Of a stretch of 64,000 bases of DNA, positions 45,027 to 52,809 are shown in pieces. Below the pieces are notes generated by a model. The model did not search any database. It saw nothing but the letters and a program-made list of their open reading frames with translations, and was not told the origin of the DNA. The position numbers were made by a program, and so were the translations under genes. The number at the start of each line of letters is the position of its first letter. Positions within the stretch are counted from its first letter, which is position 1. This DNA is from Ignavibacteria bacterium (GTDB taxonomy: Bacteria > Bacteroidota > Ignavibacteria > Ignavibacteriales > Melioribacteraceae), in NCBI GenBank assembly GCA_016873835.1, contig VGVY01000002.1, positions 41,267 to 105,266 of the forward strand, written 5' to 3'.

Positions 45027-47375
45027 ATGTTTAGCAAATTAATTGCAAAAACAATCTTACTTATTTTTATAATATTTATTAAAGGTTTCTCACAAACCTC
45101 TACACTCGAGGCTACTCTTTCAATTCAAGATATAAATGGTATTAAAGTTCCATACCAAAATGGTATGCCATTGCCGTCATTTGAAAAACAGAATACGCGT
45201 ACAATTATTAATTTGTCGGGAGAATGGAAGAAGCAACGCTTCGTGGCTGATGATAATATTTCAATGTCCAAACGAGATGGGTCTGGAATTTCTGCAATAG
45301 AAGTTGAAGCTGCGGGCAGACAACTTTCTAATTTCAACGATGCAAGCTGGCTTAAAAAAAATCTACCCGGAGTTGAAAATGCTTTGAATGAAATCGATTC
45401 GCCAACCGGATTATACCCGGAATTTTATAATGACGGAATTTGGTACAGAAGAACTTTTAATGTGGAAGCTTCACAATCTGGAAAATTTGCTAAACTTATT
45501 TTTTATGCAGTTAATTATGTTTGCGATGTCTGGATAAATGATAAATATGTTGGCTATCATGAAGGCGGTTATACGCCATTTGCTTTCGATGTATCATCAC
45601 TTCTTCATTATGGATCATCTAATACAATTGCCATAAGAGTTGATAACATCGCGTGGGGCTCAAGAAAGGATATAATTCCATTTAATCAGGTTGATTGGTT
45701 TAATTATGCTGGTGTAATTCATGATGTATATTTGGAAATATCTGATGCCGTTTCTGTTACTCGTACTAATATTGTTCCAAAAGATCTTGATGGTAATGTT
45801 GAAACAACTGTAATTTTGAATAACAAAAAAAATATTTCCTCAGATATAAAAATTTCCGTACAGATTTTTGAAGCCGCGGTAAATCAAAGTAACATTCAAG
45901 CTGAATATGCGAAAGACCTAATTGGAACAGAAGTTCTAATCTCAGGAACAACTCAACAAAATATTAGTATCAATTCAAATTCAGTAACTGCTTGGAAATC
46001 TATTATCAAAATCTCTAATCCGAAAATTTGGTCTATGAAATCCCCAAACCTTTATGTAATGAAAGTTTCATTATTTTCTGGTACTAACGTGATCGATGAA
46101 TATTATACTCAATTTGGAATTAGAACAGTTGCCGCAAACAATGGAAAGTTTTTATTAAATAATAGAATTATGTTTTTGCCCGGACTTGCGCGCCATGAAG
46201 AACATCCAGATTATGGCAGAAGTGTTCCAAAGGAAATTATCTATACTGATTTAGTTGCTGTAAAAAATTTAAATGCTACCTATCTTAGAACGGCTCACTA
46301 TCCAAATCACCTTTATACTTATTTAATTGCAGATAGAATTGGTTTGGCAATTATGGAAGAAATCCCACTTTGGCAATGGGATACTCAAGATGTTTGGGAT
46401 ATTCAAAACAACACAAGAAAAATTCATCAACAAATGTTTCGCGAAATGGTTTATAAAGATTTCAATAGACCATCTGTTATTATGTGGAGTACTTCCAACG
46501 AATGTCATTTAGATGGCGGTGGAAGATTGGTTTATCATAACATGATTAAAAATGATTATCGATCAAATTATAATGATGGGCGTTTACTTACTCAATCAGC
46601 CGCAGCAGATAAACCCGGCGCTGCAGATATTACGCAAGAACCGCTTGATGTCGCCGGCTGGACAATCTACTTTGGAATTTTTTATGGAACAAGTAAAAAT
46701 TATCTTGGTCCTACATTTTCATTTTTGAATTCTGCAAGAACTGCTTTTCCAAACAAACCATTAATTGATACCGAATTTGGATTTTGGTCTTCTGAAAATG
46801 GGACTACCGAAGCAGAACAAGTAAATGTTTTTAATCAAACATTTAGTGCATTTAAATATCATACACCTTACGATATTTCTGGAACTGAAAATCCATCTGG
46901 TACGTTAATGGGAACAACTTGGTGGTGTATTTTTGATTGGTATCAGTATAAACCAAAAAAGAACGGATGGCAAACTATGGGTTTAGTTTCTATGGATCGA
47001 AAGACAGAGAAACAAGTTGCCGGCACTCTAAGAAATGCATATTTACCTTTTGCATCGAGAGATGGAATATTAGTAGATGTAAAAGAAAATTTTGAAATTT
47101 TGCCAAATCAGTTTTCCTTAAAACAAAATTTTCCAAATCCATTTAATCCTGAAACGGTCATCGGTTATCAGTTGCCGGTTCAAAGCAGAGTGACATTAAA
47201 AGTTTATGATATACTTGGGAGGGAAGTTACAACTCTTGTAAATGAATTTTTACAACCTGGAACTTATAATTCTCAATTCTCAATTCGTAATTCTCAATTA
47301 CCAAGTGGTGTTTATTTTTATCAATTACAAGCTGGTAATTTTTTAGAAACAAAGAAAATGATTTTGTTGAAATAG
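45027..47375 (+). CDS. Secreted GH2 beta-glycosidase with T9SS tail
   Basis: A 782-aa exported GH2 enzyme. After the signal peptide lie the jelly-roll sugar-binding domain (FYNDGIWYRRTF, GYHEGGYTPFAFDVS), an immunoglobulin-like domain, and the TIM barrel. The barrel carries the acid/base Glu492 (WSTSNECHLDG), the nucleophile Glu583 (IDTEFGFW) and the loop RTAHYPNH. The C terminus is a T9SS tail (LKQNFPNPFNPETVI, SGVYFYQL). Beta-galactosidase, beta-glucuronidase and related activities share this fold, so the sugar specificity stays open; beta-linked gluco-oligosaccharides fit the locus. Confidence 0.93.
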   Translation: MFSKLIAKTILLIFIIFIKGFSQTSTLEATLSIQDINGIKVPYQNGMPLPSFEKQNTRTIINLSGEWKKQRFVADDNISMSKRDGSGISAIEVEAAGRQLSNFNDASWLKKNLPGVENALNEIDSPTGLYPEFYNDGIWYRRTFNVEASQSGKFAKLIFYAVNYVCDVWINDKYVGYHEGGYTPFAFDVSSLLHYGSSNTIAIRVDNIAWGSRKDIIPFNQVDWFNYAGVIHDVYLEISDAVSVTRTNIVPKDLDGNVETTVILNNKKNISSDIKISVQIFEAAVNQSNIQAEYAKDLIGTEVLISGTTQQNISINSNSVTAWKSIIKISNPKIWSMKSPNLYVMKVSLFSGTNVIDEYYTQFGIRTVAANNGKFLLNNRIMFLPGLARHEEHPDYGRSVPKEIIYTDLVAVKNLNATYLRTAHYPNHLYTYLIADRIGLAIMEEIPLWQWDTQDVWDIQNNTRKIHQQMFREMVYKDFNRPSVIMWSTSNECHLDGGGRLVYHNMIKNDYRSNYNDGRLLTQSAAADKPGAADITQEPLDVAGWTIYFGIFYGTSKNYLGPTFSFLNSARTAFPNKPLIDTEFGFWSSENGTTEAEQVNVFNQTFSAFKYHTPYDISGTENPSGTLMGTTWWCIFDWYQYKPKKNGWQTMGLVSMDRKTEKQVAGTLRNAYLPFASRDGILVDVKENFEILPNQFSLKQNFPNPFNPETVIGYQLPVQSRVTLKVYDILGREVTTLVNEFLQPGTYNSQFSIRNSQLPSGVYFYQLQAGNFLETKKMILLK
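47268..47299 (+). repeat. Tandem heptamer repeat in the GH2 T9SS tail
   Basis: Four units (AATTCTC, AATTCTC, AATTCGT, AATTCTC) plus AATT encode the linker between PGTYN and LPSGVYFY. The complement of the same heptamer occurs at the homologous point of the GH5 tail (31834-31861). Confidence 0.6.
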
Positions 47376-47407
47376 TATCAAATGATACCTAAGGAAGGGA
47401 TAATACT

Positions 47408-48244
47408 ATGAAATTACTTAAAATGTTATTTATTATACTATTTGTAACAACATTTAGCTGTTCTTCACAATCAACTGAAAATGAGAACAAGCAAGACGAA
47501 GTAGGTAAAATTCCTGGTTGGAGCCTTGTTTGGTCGGATGAATTCAATAAAGATGGTTTGCCTGATATTAATAAATGGGGATATGATGTTGGAGATCATG
47601 GATGGGGAAATCAGGAGAAACAATATTACTCATCTTACAGATCTGAAAATGCAAGAGTTGAAAATGGTAAATTAATTATTGAAGCGCGTAGAGATTTTTT
47701 TAACAATAAGGAATATACATCAGCTCGATTAGTTACAAAAGGCAAAGGAGATTGGGTTTACGGTCGTATTGAAGTTCGCGCGAAAATTCCGTATGGAAAA
47801 GGAACTTGGCCAGCAATTTGGATGCTGCCATCCGTATGGAGTTTAGGAAATGGCGGTTGGCCCGATAATGGCGAAATTGATATTATGGAACATGTTGGTT
47901 ATAATCCTAATGTTATACATGCATCTATTCATTGTAATAAATATGTTCATACAAATGGAACTCAAAAAACTGCTACGATAAATATTGCAGATGCAATTAC
48001 AACATTCCATAACTACATTATTGAATGGAGTGAAAGTGAAATAAAAGCATTTGTTGATGATAAATTATATTTTACATTTAAGAATGAAGGTAAAGGTTGG
48101 GAATATTGGCCTTTTTATAAAAGTTTTCACCTGATATTAAATATTGCAATTGGAGGAACTTGGGGCGGTGTTCAAGGAATTGATAATTCTATTTTCCCTC
48201 AGAGAATGGAAATAGAATATGTAAGGATTTACAAAAAGGATTAA
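47408..48244 (+). CDS. GH16 endo-beta-1,3(4)-glucanase lipoprotein
   Basis: A 278-aa lipoprotein (lipobox TTFSC, Cys18) with a single GH16 domain of the usual, unpermuted order. The fold opens with LVWSDEFNKDGLPDINKW, followed by GRIEVRAKIPYGKGTWPAIWMLP and the catalytic NGEIDIMEHVG with nucleophile Glu156, Asp158 and acid/base Glu161. EIDIME with an extra residue before the last Glu is the laminarinase-type active site. It ends with IGGTWGG and MEIEYVRIY. It starts 33 bases after the GH2 gene with an AAGGAAGG ribosome site, so the pair is probably an operon. Confidence 0.95.
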   Translation: MKLLKMLFIILFVTTFSCSSQSTENENKQDEVGKIPGWSLVWSDEFNKDGLPDINKWGYDVGDHGWGNQEKQYYSSYRSENARVENGKLIIEARRDFFNNKEYTSARLVTKGKGDWVYGRIEVRAKIPYGKGTWPAIWMLPSVWSLGNGGWPDNGEIDIMEHVGYNPNVIHASIHCNKYVHTNGTQKTATINIADAITTFHNYIIEWSESEIKAFVDDKLYFTFKNEGKGWEYWPFYKSFHLILNIAIGGTWGGVQGIDNSIFPQRMEIEYVRIYKKD

Positions 48245-48309
48245 TGCTTAATGAAACAATTATTATAATAATAATAAAACATTATTATAATGATAACTAT
48301 TATTTCTTC

Positions 48310-48323
48310 TTAAGTTAACTTAA
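48310..48323. promoter_or_regulatory. Perfect 14-base palindrome upstream of the symporter gene
   Basis: TTAAGTTAACTTAA reads the same on both strands and lies about 67 bases before the predicted sigma-54 transcription start. Its heptamer halves also occur before the Mvh/Hdr operon at 5113-5135. An activator-binding site is possible but unproven. Confidence 0.35.
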
Positions 48324-48355
48324 TCGATAAAAGCTTTAGTATCTAACTCTCTCTT

Positions 48356-48373
48356 TAGGTATTATTTTTGCAT
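48356..48373 (+). promoter_or_regulatory. Candidate sigma-54 promoter before the symporter gene
   Basis: AGGTATTATTTTTGCA has GG at 48358-48359 and GC at 48370-48371 with a ten-base gap and a perfect TTGCA. The -24 element deviates (AGGT for TGGC). The predicted start of transcription, near 48383, falls on the base before the start codon, so a transcript from it would be nearly leaderless. Confidence 0.42.
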
Positions 48374-48383
48374 AGAATTATAT

Positions 48384-49985
48384 ATGAATAATCCAATCAG
48401 TTTAATTGACAGTTTAATAATCCTACTTTCCATTATCATTGTTTTGGCAATTGGACTATACTTCCGTAACAAGGATTCTAACACAAACGAATATTTTTTA
48501 GCTGGAAGAAGTTTAGGCTGGTTTGCAGTTGGCATCTCGCTTTTTGCAACGAACATTTCAAGTGAACATTTTATTGGATTAGCTGGTTCTGGTGCATCTC
48601 GTGGTTTAGCAGTTGGGCAGTTCGAATTAATTGCTATTTTTCTTCTAATACTTCTTGGATGGTTCATTGCACCTATTTATAAGAATTTGGGTGTTAGCAC
48701 TACTCCAGAATTTTTGGAGAAGAGATTTGATGTTTCAAGCCGCAAATTATTTTCGGGCATTTCAATTTTTACTTATATCATTACAAAAATTTTAGTTACA
48801 CTTTTTGCTGGTGGAATTTTATTTAACATGATTCTTGGCTGGAGTATTTTTACTTCGGCAGTGGCAATTGTATTATTGACTGGTGTTTATTCATTGGTAG
48901 GCGGGTTCTCTGCAGTTGTAAAAACACAAGTGTTTCAAGGAATCCTTTTAATTATAAGTACGATAATTCTTACTGTTTATGGTCTTATCGAAGTTGGCGG
49001 GATTTCTGGATTACAACAAAAACTTCCAGAATCATATTTTCAAATGTTCAAAGCAATTGATGATCCAGATTTTCCATGGACGGGAATAATTTTTGGCGCA
49101 CCTATTATTGCCTTCTGGTATTGGTGTGCAGATCATTACATAGTTCAAAGAGTTTTAGGCGCAAAAAGTATTGATGCTGTACGTAAAGGGACTCTTCTTG
49201 CTGCTGCTTTAAAAATTCTTCCTTTGTTTGTTTTAGTAATGCCCGGCTTAATTACAGTGGCACTTTATCCCGAAGCAGCTGGGGATATTGCATATCCAAC
49301 TTTATTAGCTAGTGGAATTATTCCAGTTGGTATAAAAGGAATTGTGATCGCTGGATTTCTAGCTGCAATGATGTCCTCATTATCTGCATCATTTAATAGC
49401 ATCGCTGCTCTTTATACATTGGACTTTTACAAACCCAAACATCCAGATGCATCTGAAAGAACTTTAGTTTTAGTCGGCAGATTAATAACTATAGCTGTAG
49501 TTGTTGCAGTGCTGCTGATAATTCCATTTGTCAAAATTATTAACTCTCATATTTATATTTTCTTACAAAGCACTCAAGCTTTTATAAGTGCTCCAATAAC
49601 TGCTGTTTTTATACTTGGACTTTTTATAAAAAAAATTAATTCGAGGAGTGCTTTTCTTGCATTGGTTGTTGGCGAGTTTTTTGGACTTTCAAGATTTATT
49701 CTTGAACTTCTAGTTAAAGAAAATTTGATTACAAATTCTTTATTAGTTTCTTATGCACAAATTAATTATCTCCATTTTACCATAATTCTATTTATAGCAA
49801 CTGGAATTTTTCTATTAGTATTTAATTATGTTTTTATCAGCATAAATAAATATGACTACGGAAGAATTATTTCTACTGGTGATGTAATATTTAATAAAAA
49901 CTCTACTGCAAACATTAGTAATAATCTAATCTTTGCCGGAGTAATTTTAATAATAACACTTAGTATTTGGTATATTTTTATTTAA
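48384..49985 (+). CDS. Sodium:solute symporter (SSS family), probable sugar transporter
   Basis: A 533-aa inner-membrane protein with about 13-14 hydrophobic helices. It shows the SSS family opening NEYFLAGRSLGWFAVGISLFATNISSEHFIGLAGSGA, then GVYSLVGGFSAVVKTQVFQG, YWCADHYIVQRVLGAKS and GFLAAMMSSLSASFNS, which together match the sodium-glucose (SglT-like) branch. It would bring in glucose or a small oligosaccharide released by the surrounding hydrolases. No Shine-Dalgarno sequence is visible before the ATG, in keeping with the possible leaderless transcript. Confidence 0.92.
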   Translation: MNNPISLIDSLIILLSIIIVLAIGLYFRNKDSNTNEYFLAGRSLGWFAVGISLFATNISSEHFIGLAGSGASRGLAVGQFELIAIFLLILLGWFIAPIYKNLGVSTTPEFLEKRFDVSSRKLFSGISIFTYIITKILVTLFAGGILFNMILGWSIFTSAVAIVLLTGVYSLVGGFSAVVKTQVFQGILLIISTIILTVYGLIEVGGISGLQQKLPESYFQMFKAIDDPDFPWTGIIFGAPIIAFWYWCADHYIVQRVLGAKSIDAVRKGTLLAAALKILPLFVLVMPGLITVALYPEAAGDIAYPTLLASGIIPVGIKGIVIAGFLAAMMSSLSASFNSIAALYTLDFYKPKHPDASERTLVLVGRLITIAVVVAVLLIIPFVKIINSHIYIFLQSTQAFISAPITAVFILGLFIKKINSRSAFLALVVGEFFGLSRFILELLVKENLITNSLLVSYAQINYLHFTIILFIATGIFLLVFNYVFISINKYDYGRIISTGDVIFNKNSTANISNNLIFAGVILIITLSIWYIFI

Positions 49986-49993
49986 TAAGGTTA

Positions 49994-50010
49994 AATGGAT
50001 TTTATCCATT
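49994..50010. repeat. Short inverted repeat after the symporter gene
   Basis: AATGGAT and ATCCATT form a perfect seven-base stem with a TTT loop, 9 bases after the stop codon. No strong T run follows, so it could be a weak terminator or an operator for the next gene. Confidence 0.35.
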
Positions 50011-50047
50011 AACATTTTAATAACACTAAAATAATGGGAGGCATTTT

Positions 50048-52720
50048 ATGAAGAGATTAATAACAACTCTTCTATTTATTCTCTTTGTAGGTTCAGTACA
50101 TGGACAATGGTATTTCCAACCATGCGATAGTTCTGTAAACAAGGGTTTCTGGGATACACAGACTATGTACGATAACGGCGCTGGAAAAGCTAAAATGGAT
50201 TTATCAGATCATTTTACTGATAAAAAACAAGGAACCGGCGCAATGAAACTTGATTATACAATTGCTGCTGGAGATGGCTGGGGAGGTTATATTGTACGCA
50301 CAACAACTCCACCAAACCTTCCAAATTACTTAGATCTTTCTGCTGGAACACATCTTTCATTTTGGTATAAAGTTGTTACTCCAATTGTAACATCACAAGC
50401 TGGAGCAACTTTTATGGAATTTAAAATTGGGGATTTTGATGCAGATAATAAAAGAGATCTCTGGTTTAGAGAAATGAAAGATCTAAATCTTGCTGATGCT
50501 TCTGGACAATGGAAACAAGTAACTGTAGATCTTGCAACATTTAAAGATGGGGGAGATAAAACAGCAGAATGGGCATTACAATTTGGTGATGGTGATAGAG
50601 CAATTCAACTTGACAAAATTAAAAGTTTTGAGATAGCTCTAGTATATATCACACCTGGCAATAATACTAATCCACCAACTGCATCTGGAGTGGTATTGTT
50701 TGATGGATTTCAAATTACTGGTAATAGATATACACCTATAACAACATTTGATAACGTAGCAACTGGTTATTGGACTGGCACAGATGATATGGGCTGGGCT
50801 GGTGATGCCGGTAAAAGTAGTATTGCACTTGCAAATGAAGCTACAGACAAAGTTGAAGGCACTGGTGCTATGAAATTGACATATACCGTTAATGCATCTC
50901 AAGATTGGGGTGGTTATCTTAATCTGTCAAAAAATATTACCAAACCAGATAAATTTGAAGAAAGAACTGCACTTGTTGTGTATGTAAAAAATGTCACTCC
51001 GCATGCATCTACAAACAAACAAAGATTAAGTATGAGATTCTTTGTAATTGAAAATAATACTGGAGTTGATGAAGGATGGGTTTGTAGAGTGCCAATTGAT
51101 TGGAGTAAAACATCAGACTGGATAAGAGTTTATATGCCACTTGTCAAAAAACCAGCAATTGCTGTCGGAAATGATAAAATGTTTCCGACAAATGGATTTG
51201 CACAACCTTGGTGGGATGAAAAAGGAGATAAAGACTTTAATCCAGAATTTATAAAAGGATTTAAAATTGAATTATCCGCTGAAGGGAATACTGGTCCAAC
51301 TGGTGGAGGCACTAAGGGCGAAAAATTGAGCGGAGTTATTTTATTTGATGTTGTACAACAATCGGGTTTTCAATTTGCAGATAAAGTTGCTCCGGTTGCA
51401 CCACAAGGTTTTGCTGTTATTAAAGGAAGTTATACAAACCTTGTGACTTGGACTGATGTTCCCGGAGAGGTTGGTGAGAAGTATAATGTTTTTTACAGTA
51501 CTAAACCAATTACAAATGTTAATGCACCTGATGTACTCGGACTAAAAGTAAATATTGCAGAAGGAACTCAAGTTGTAGATCACCTTTTACTCGCGCCTCA
51601 AAATGATAAAGACGTTACATTTTATTATGCAGTAAATTGTGTTGATAAAGCTGGAAATATTGGCGCAGCTGCTGTCTCTGCTGCAATTGTAAATAAAGGA
51701 AAAGGAATTCCAACTATATCATTGCAACCGCCAACAAACTTTAAAGCTGATGGTGATTTATCGGAATGGGTTCATATTAGACCATTCAAATTAAAAGTCT
51801 CTGATGGTTCTGCAACAATTGTGAATAACTTTAAAGTAACTAATGATGCTGATTGTTCTGCAGACTGCTATGTGGCAATTGATAAAAACTTTCTTTACGT
51901 AGCGTTTAATGTTAATGACGATGTTGTTTATGATAATATCGGGTATTACAATAGAGGTAACAGCTGGGCACTTGATGCAACTGATTTAGAATTTGGTCTT
52001 TATAATCAAACTGGTAAACCTCACACCCAATACTTACGTGGTAAAACTCCTGATTATCATTTAAGGTTTAATAAACTTAGATTAAGAAATGACCACTGGA
52101 CAAGTGAGAAGGATTCATTACTACTTCCTGGACCAAACTATTATTGGCAAGAAAAATTCCCATCCGGTTATATTATTGAATCAAAAATATCACTTAACGA
52201 TCTAGCAAAACTCAGAAGAAGTGCAACTGCTATTAAAGATACAATTTATGTAAAGGAAGGATATAAGATTCCGTTTGACATTGTAATTAATGATAATGAT
52301 GGCGGAACTTCTAGTGAAGACTGGCAAAATAGAGAGGGCATGATTAGCTGGAGTCCTTTCAATCAAGATCAAGGTTGGCAATATCCTGATCGTTGGCTTT
52401 ATACTTGGATTGGTAATACAGATCAAATAACAACTGACGTTGAAGAAGAATTGCCATTCAGTTATTCACTTGAACAAAATTACCCTAATCCATTCAACCC
52501 AACTACTCAGATAAATTACTCAATTGCTAAATCTGGTCATGTTTCACTCAAGATATTTGACATCTTGGGAAGAGTTGTTTCAGAACTTGTTAATAAGGAG
52601 CAAAGTCCAGGTCAATACACCGTTGATTTTAATGCAACTAAATTGGCAAGCGGAGTTTATTTCTATCGAATTGAAAGCGGCTCTTTCTTAAGTGTTAAGA
52701 AAATGATGCTCATAAAATAA
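50048..52720 (+). CDS. Secreted carbohydrate-binding protein with duplicated CBM11-like domains and T9SS tail
   Basis: An 890-aa exported protein with no recognisable catalytic domain. Two homologous beta-sandwich domains (about 25-230 and 235-440) share patterns such as KxEGTGAMKLxYT and DWGGYxx and look like CBM11-type glucan-binding modules. An Fn3-like domain (about 450-545), a DOMON/CBM9-like domain (about 560-780; ADGDLSEW, FLYVAFNVNDD) and a T9SS tail (LEQNYPNPFNPTTQI) follow. A strong GGGAGG ribosome site precedes the start. It probably works like the surface glycan-binding proteins of Bacteroidetes loci, capturing beta-glucan outside the cell. Confidence 0.82.
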   Translation: MKRLITTLLFILFVGSVHGQWYFQPCDSSVNKGFWDTQTMYDNGAGKAKMDLSDHFTDKKQGTGAMKLDYTIAAGDGWGGYIVRTTTPPNLPNYLDLSAGTHLSFWYKVVTPIVTSQAGATFMEFKIGDFDADNKRDLWFREMKDLNLADASGQWKQVTVDLATFKDGGDKTAEWALQFGDGDRAIQLDKIKSFEIALVYITPGNNTNPPTASGVVLFDGFQITGNRYTPITTFDNVATGYWTGTDDMGWAGDAGKSSIALANEATDKVEGTGAMKLTYTVNASQDWGGYLNLSKNITKPDKFEERTALVVYVKNVTPHASTNKQRLSMRFFVIENNTGVDEGWVCRVPIDWSKTSDWIRVYMPLVKKPAIAVGNDKMFPTNGFAQPWWDEKGDKDFNPEFIKGFKIELSAEGNTGPTGGGTKGEKLSGVILFDVVQQSGFQFADKVAPVAPQGFAVIKGSYTNLVTWTDVPGEVGEKYNVFYSTKPITNVNAPDVLGLKVNIAEGTQVVDHLLLAPQNDKDVTFYYAVNCVDKAGNIGAAAVSAAIVNKGKGIPTISLQPPTNFKADGDLSEWVHIRPFKLKVSDGSATIVNNFKVTNDADCSADCYVAIDKNFLYVAFNVNDDVVYDNIGYYNRGNSWALDATDLEFGLYNQTGKPHTQYLRGKTPDYHLRFNKLRLRNDHWTSEKDSLLLPGPNYYWQEKFPSGYIIESKISLNDLAKLRRSATAIKDTIYVKEGYKIPFDIVINDNDGGTSSEDWQNREGMISWSPFNQDQGWQYPDRWLYTWIGNTDQITTDVEEELPFSYSLEQNYPNPFNPTTQINYSIAKSGHVSLKIFDILGRVVSELVNKEQSPGQYTVDFNATKLASGVYFYRIESGSFLSVKKMMLIK

Positions 52721-52726
52721 TAATTT

Positions 52727-52766
52727 AAGGGCACAGCAGAATTGCTGTGCCCTTCTGCTTCTTTTT
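52727..52766 (+). terminator. Strong rho-independent terminator
   Basis: AAGGGCACAGCA (52727-52738) and TGCTGTGCCCTT (52743-52754) form a perfect 12-base stem with a GAAT loop, followed by a T-rich tail with six consecutive T. It closes the transcript of the carbohydrate-binding protein gene. Confidence 0.9.
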
Positions 52767-52774
52767 TGAATTAC

Positions 52775-52790
52775 TAAGTGAACTTTCACT
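52775..52790. promoter_or_regulatory. Inverted repeat just before the TonB receptor gene
   Basis: AAGTGAA-CT-TTCACTT is a perfect seven-base inverted repeat, 20 bases before the receptor start codon and after a strong terminator, so it may lie in the promoter region. No regulator can be assigned. Confidence 0.35.
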
Positions 52791-52809
52791 TAATGGGAGT
52801 ACTAGAGTA

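Noticed and set aside
48260..48300. Dense ATTATTATAAT repeats after the GH16 gene as a tandem repeat or origin
   Set aside because: They are low-complexity AT runs without a constant unit length or any associated replication gene.
52747..52809. A longer reading frame for the TonB receptor starting at 52747
   Set aside because: It would begin inside the terminator hairpin and lacks a signal peptide at its N terminus; the ATG at 52810 gives one and has a ribosome site.
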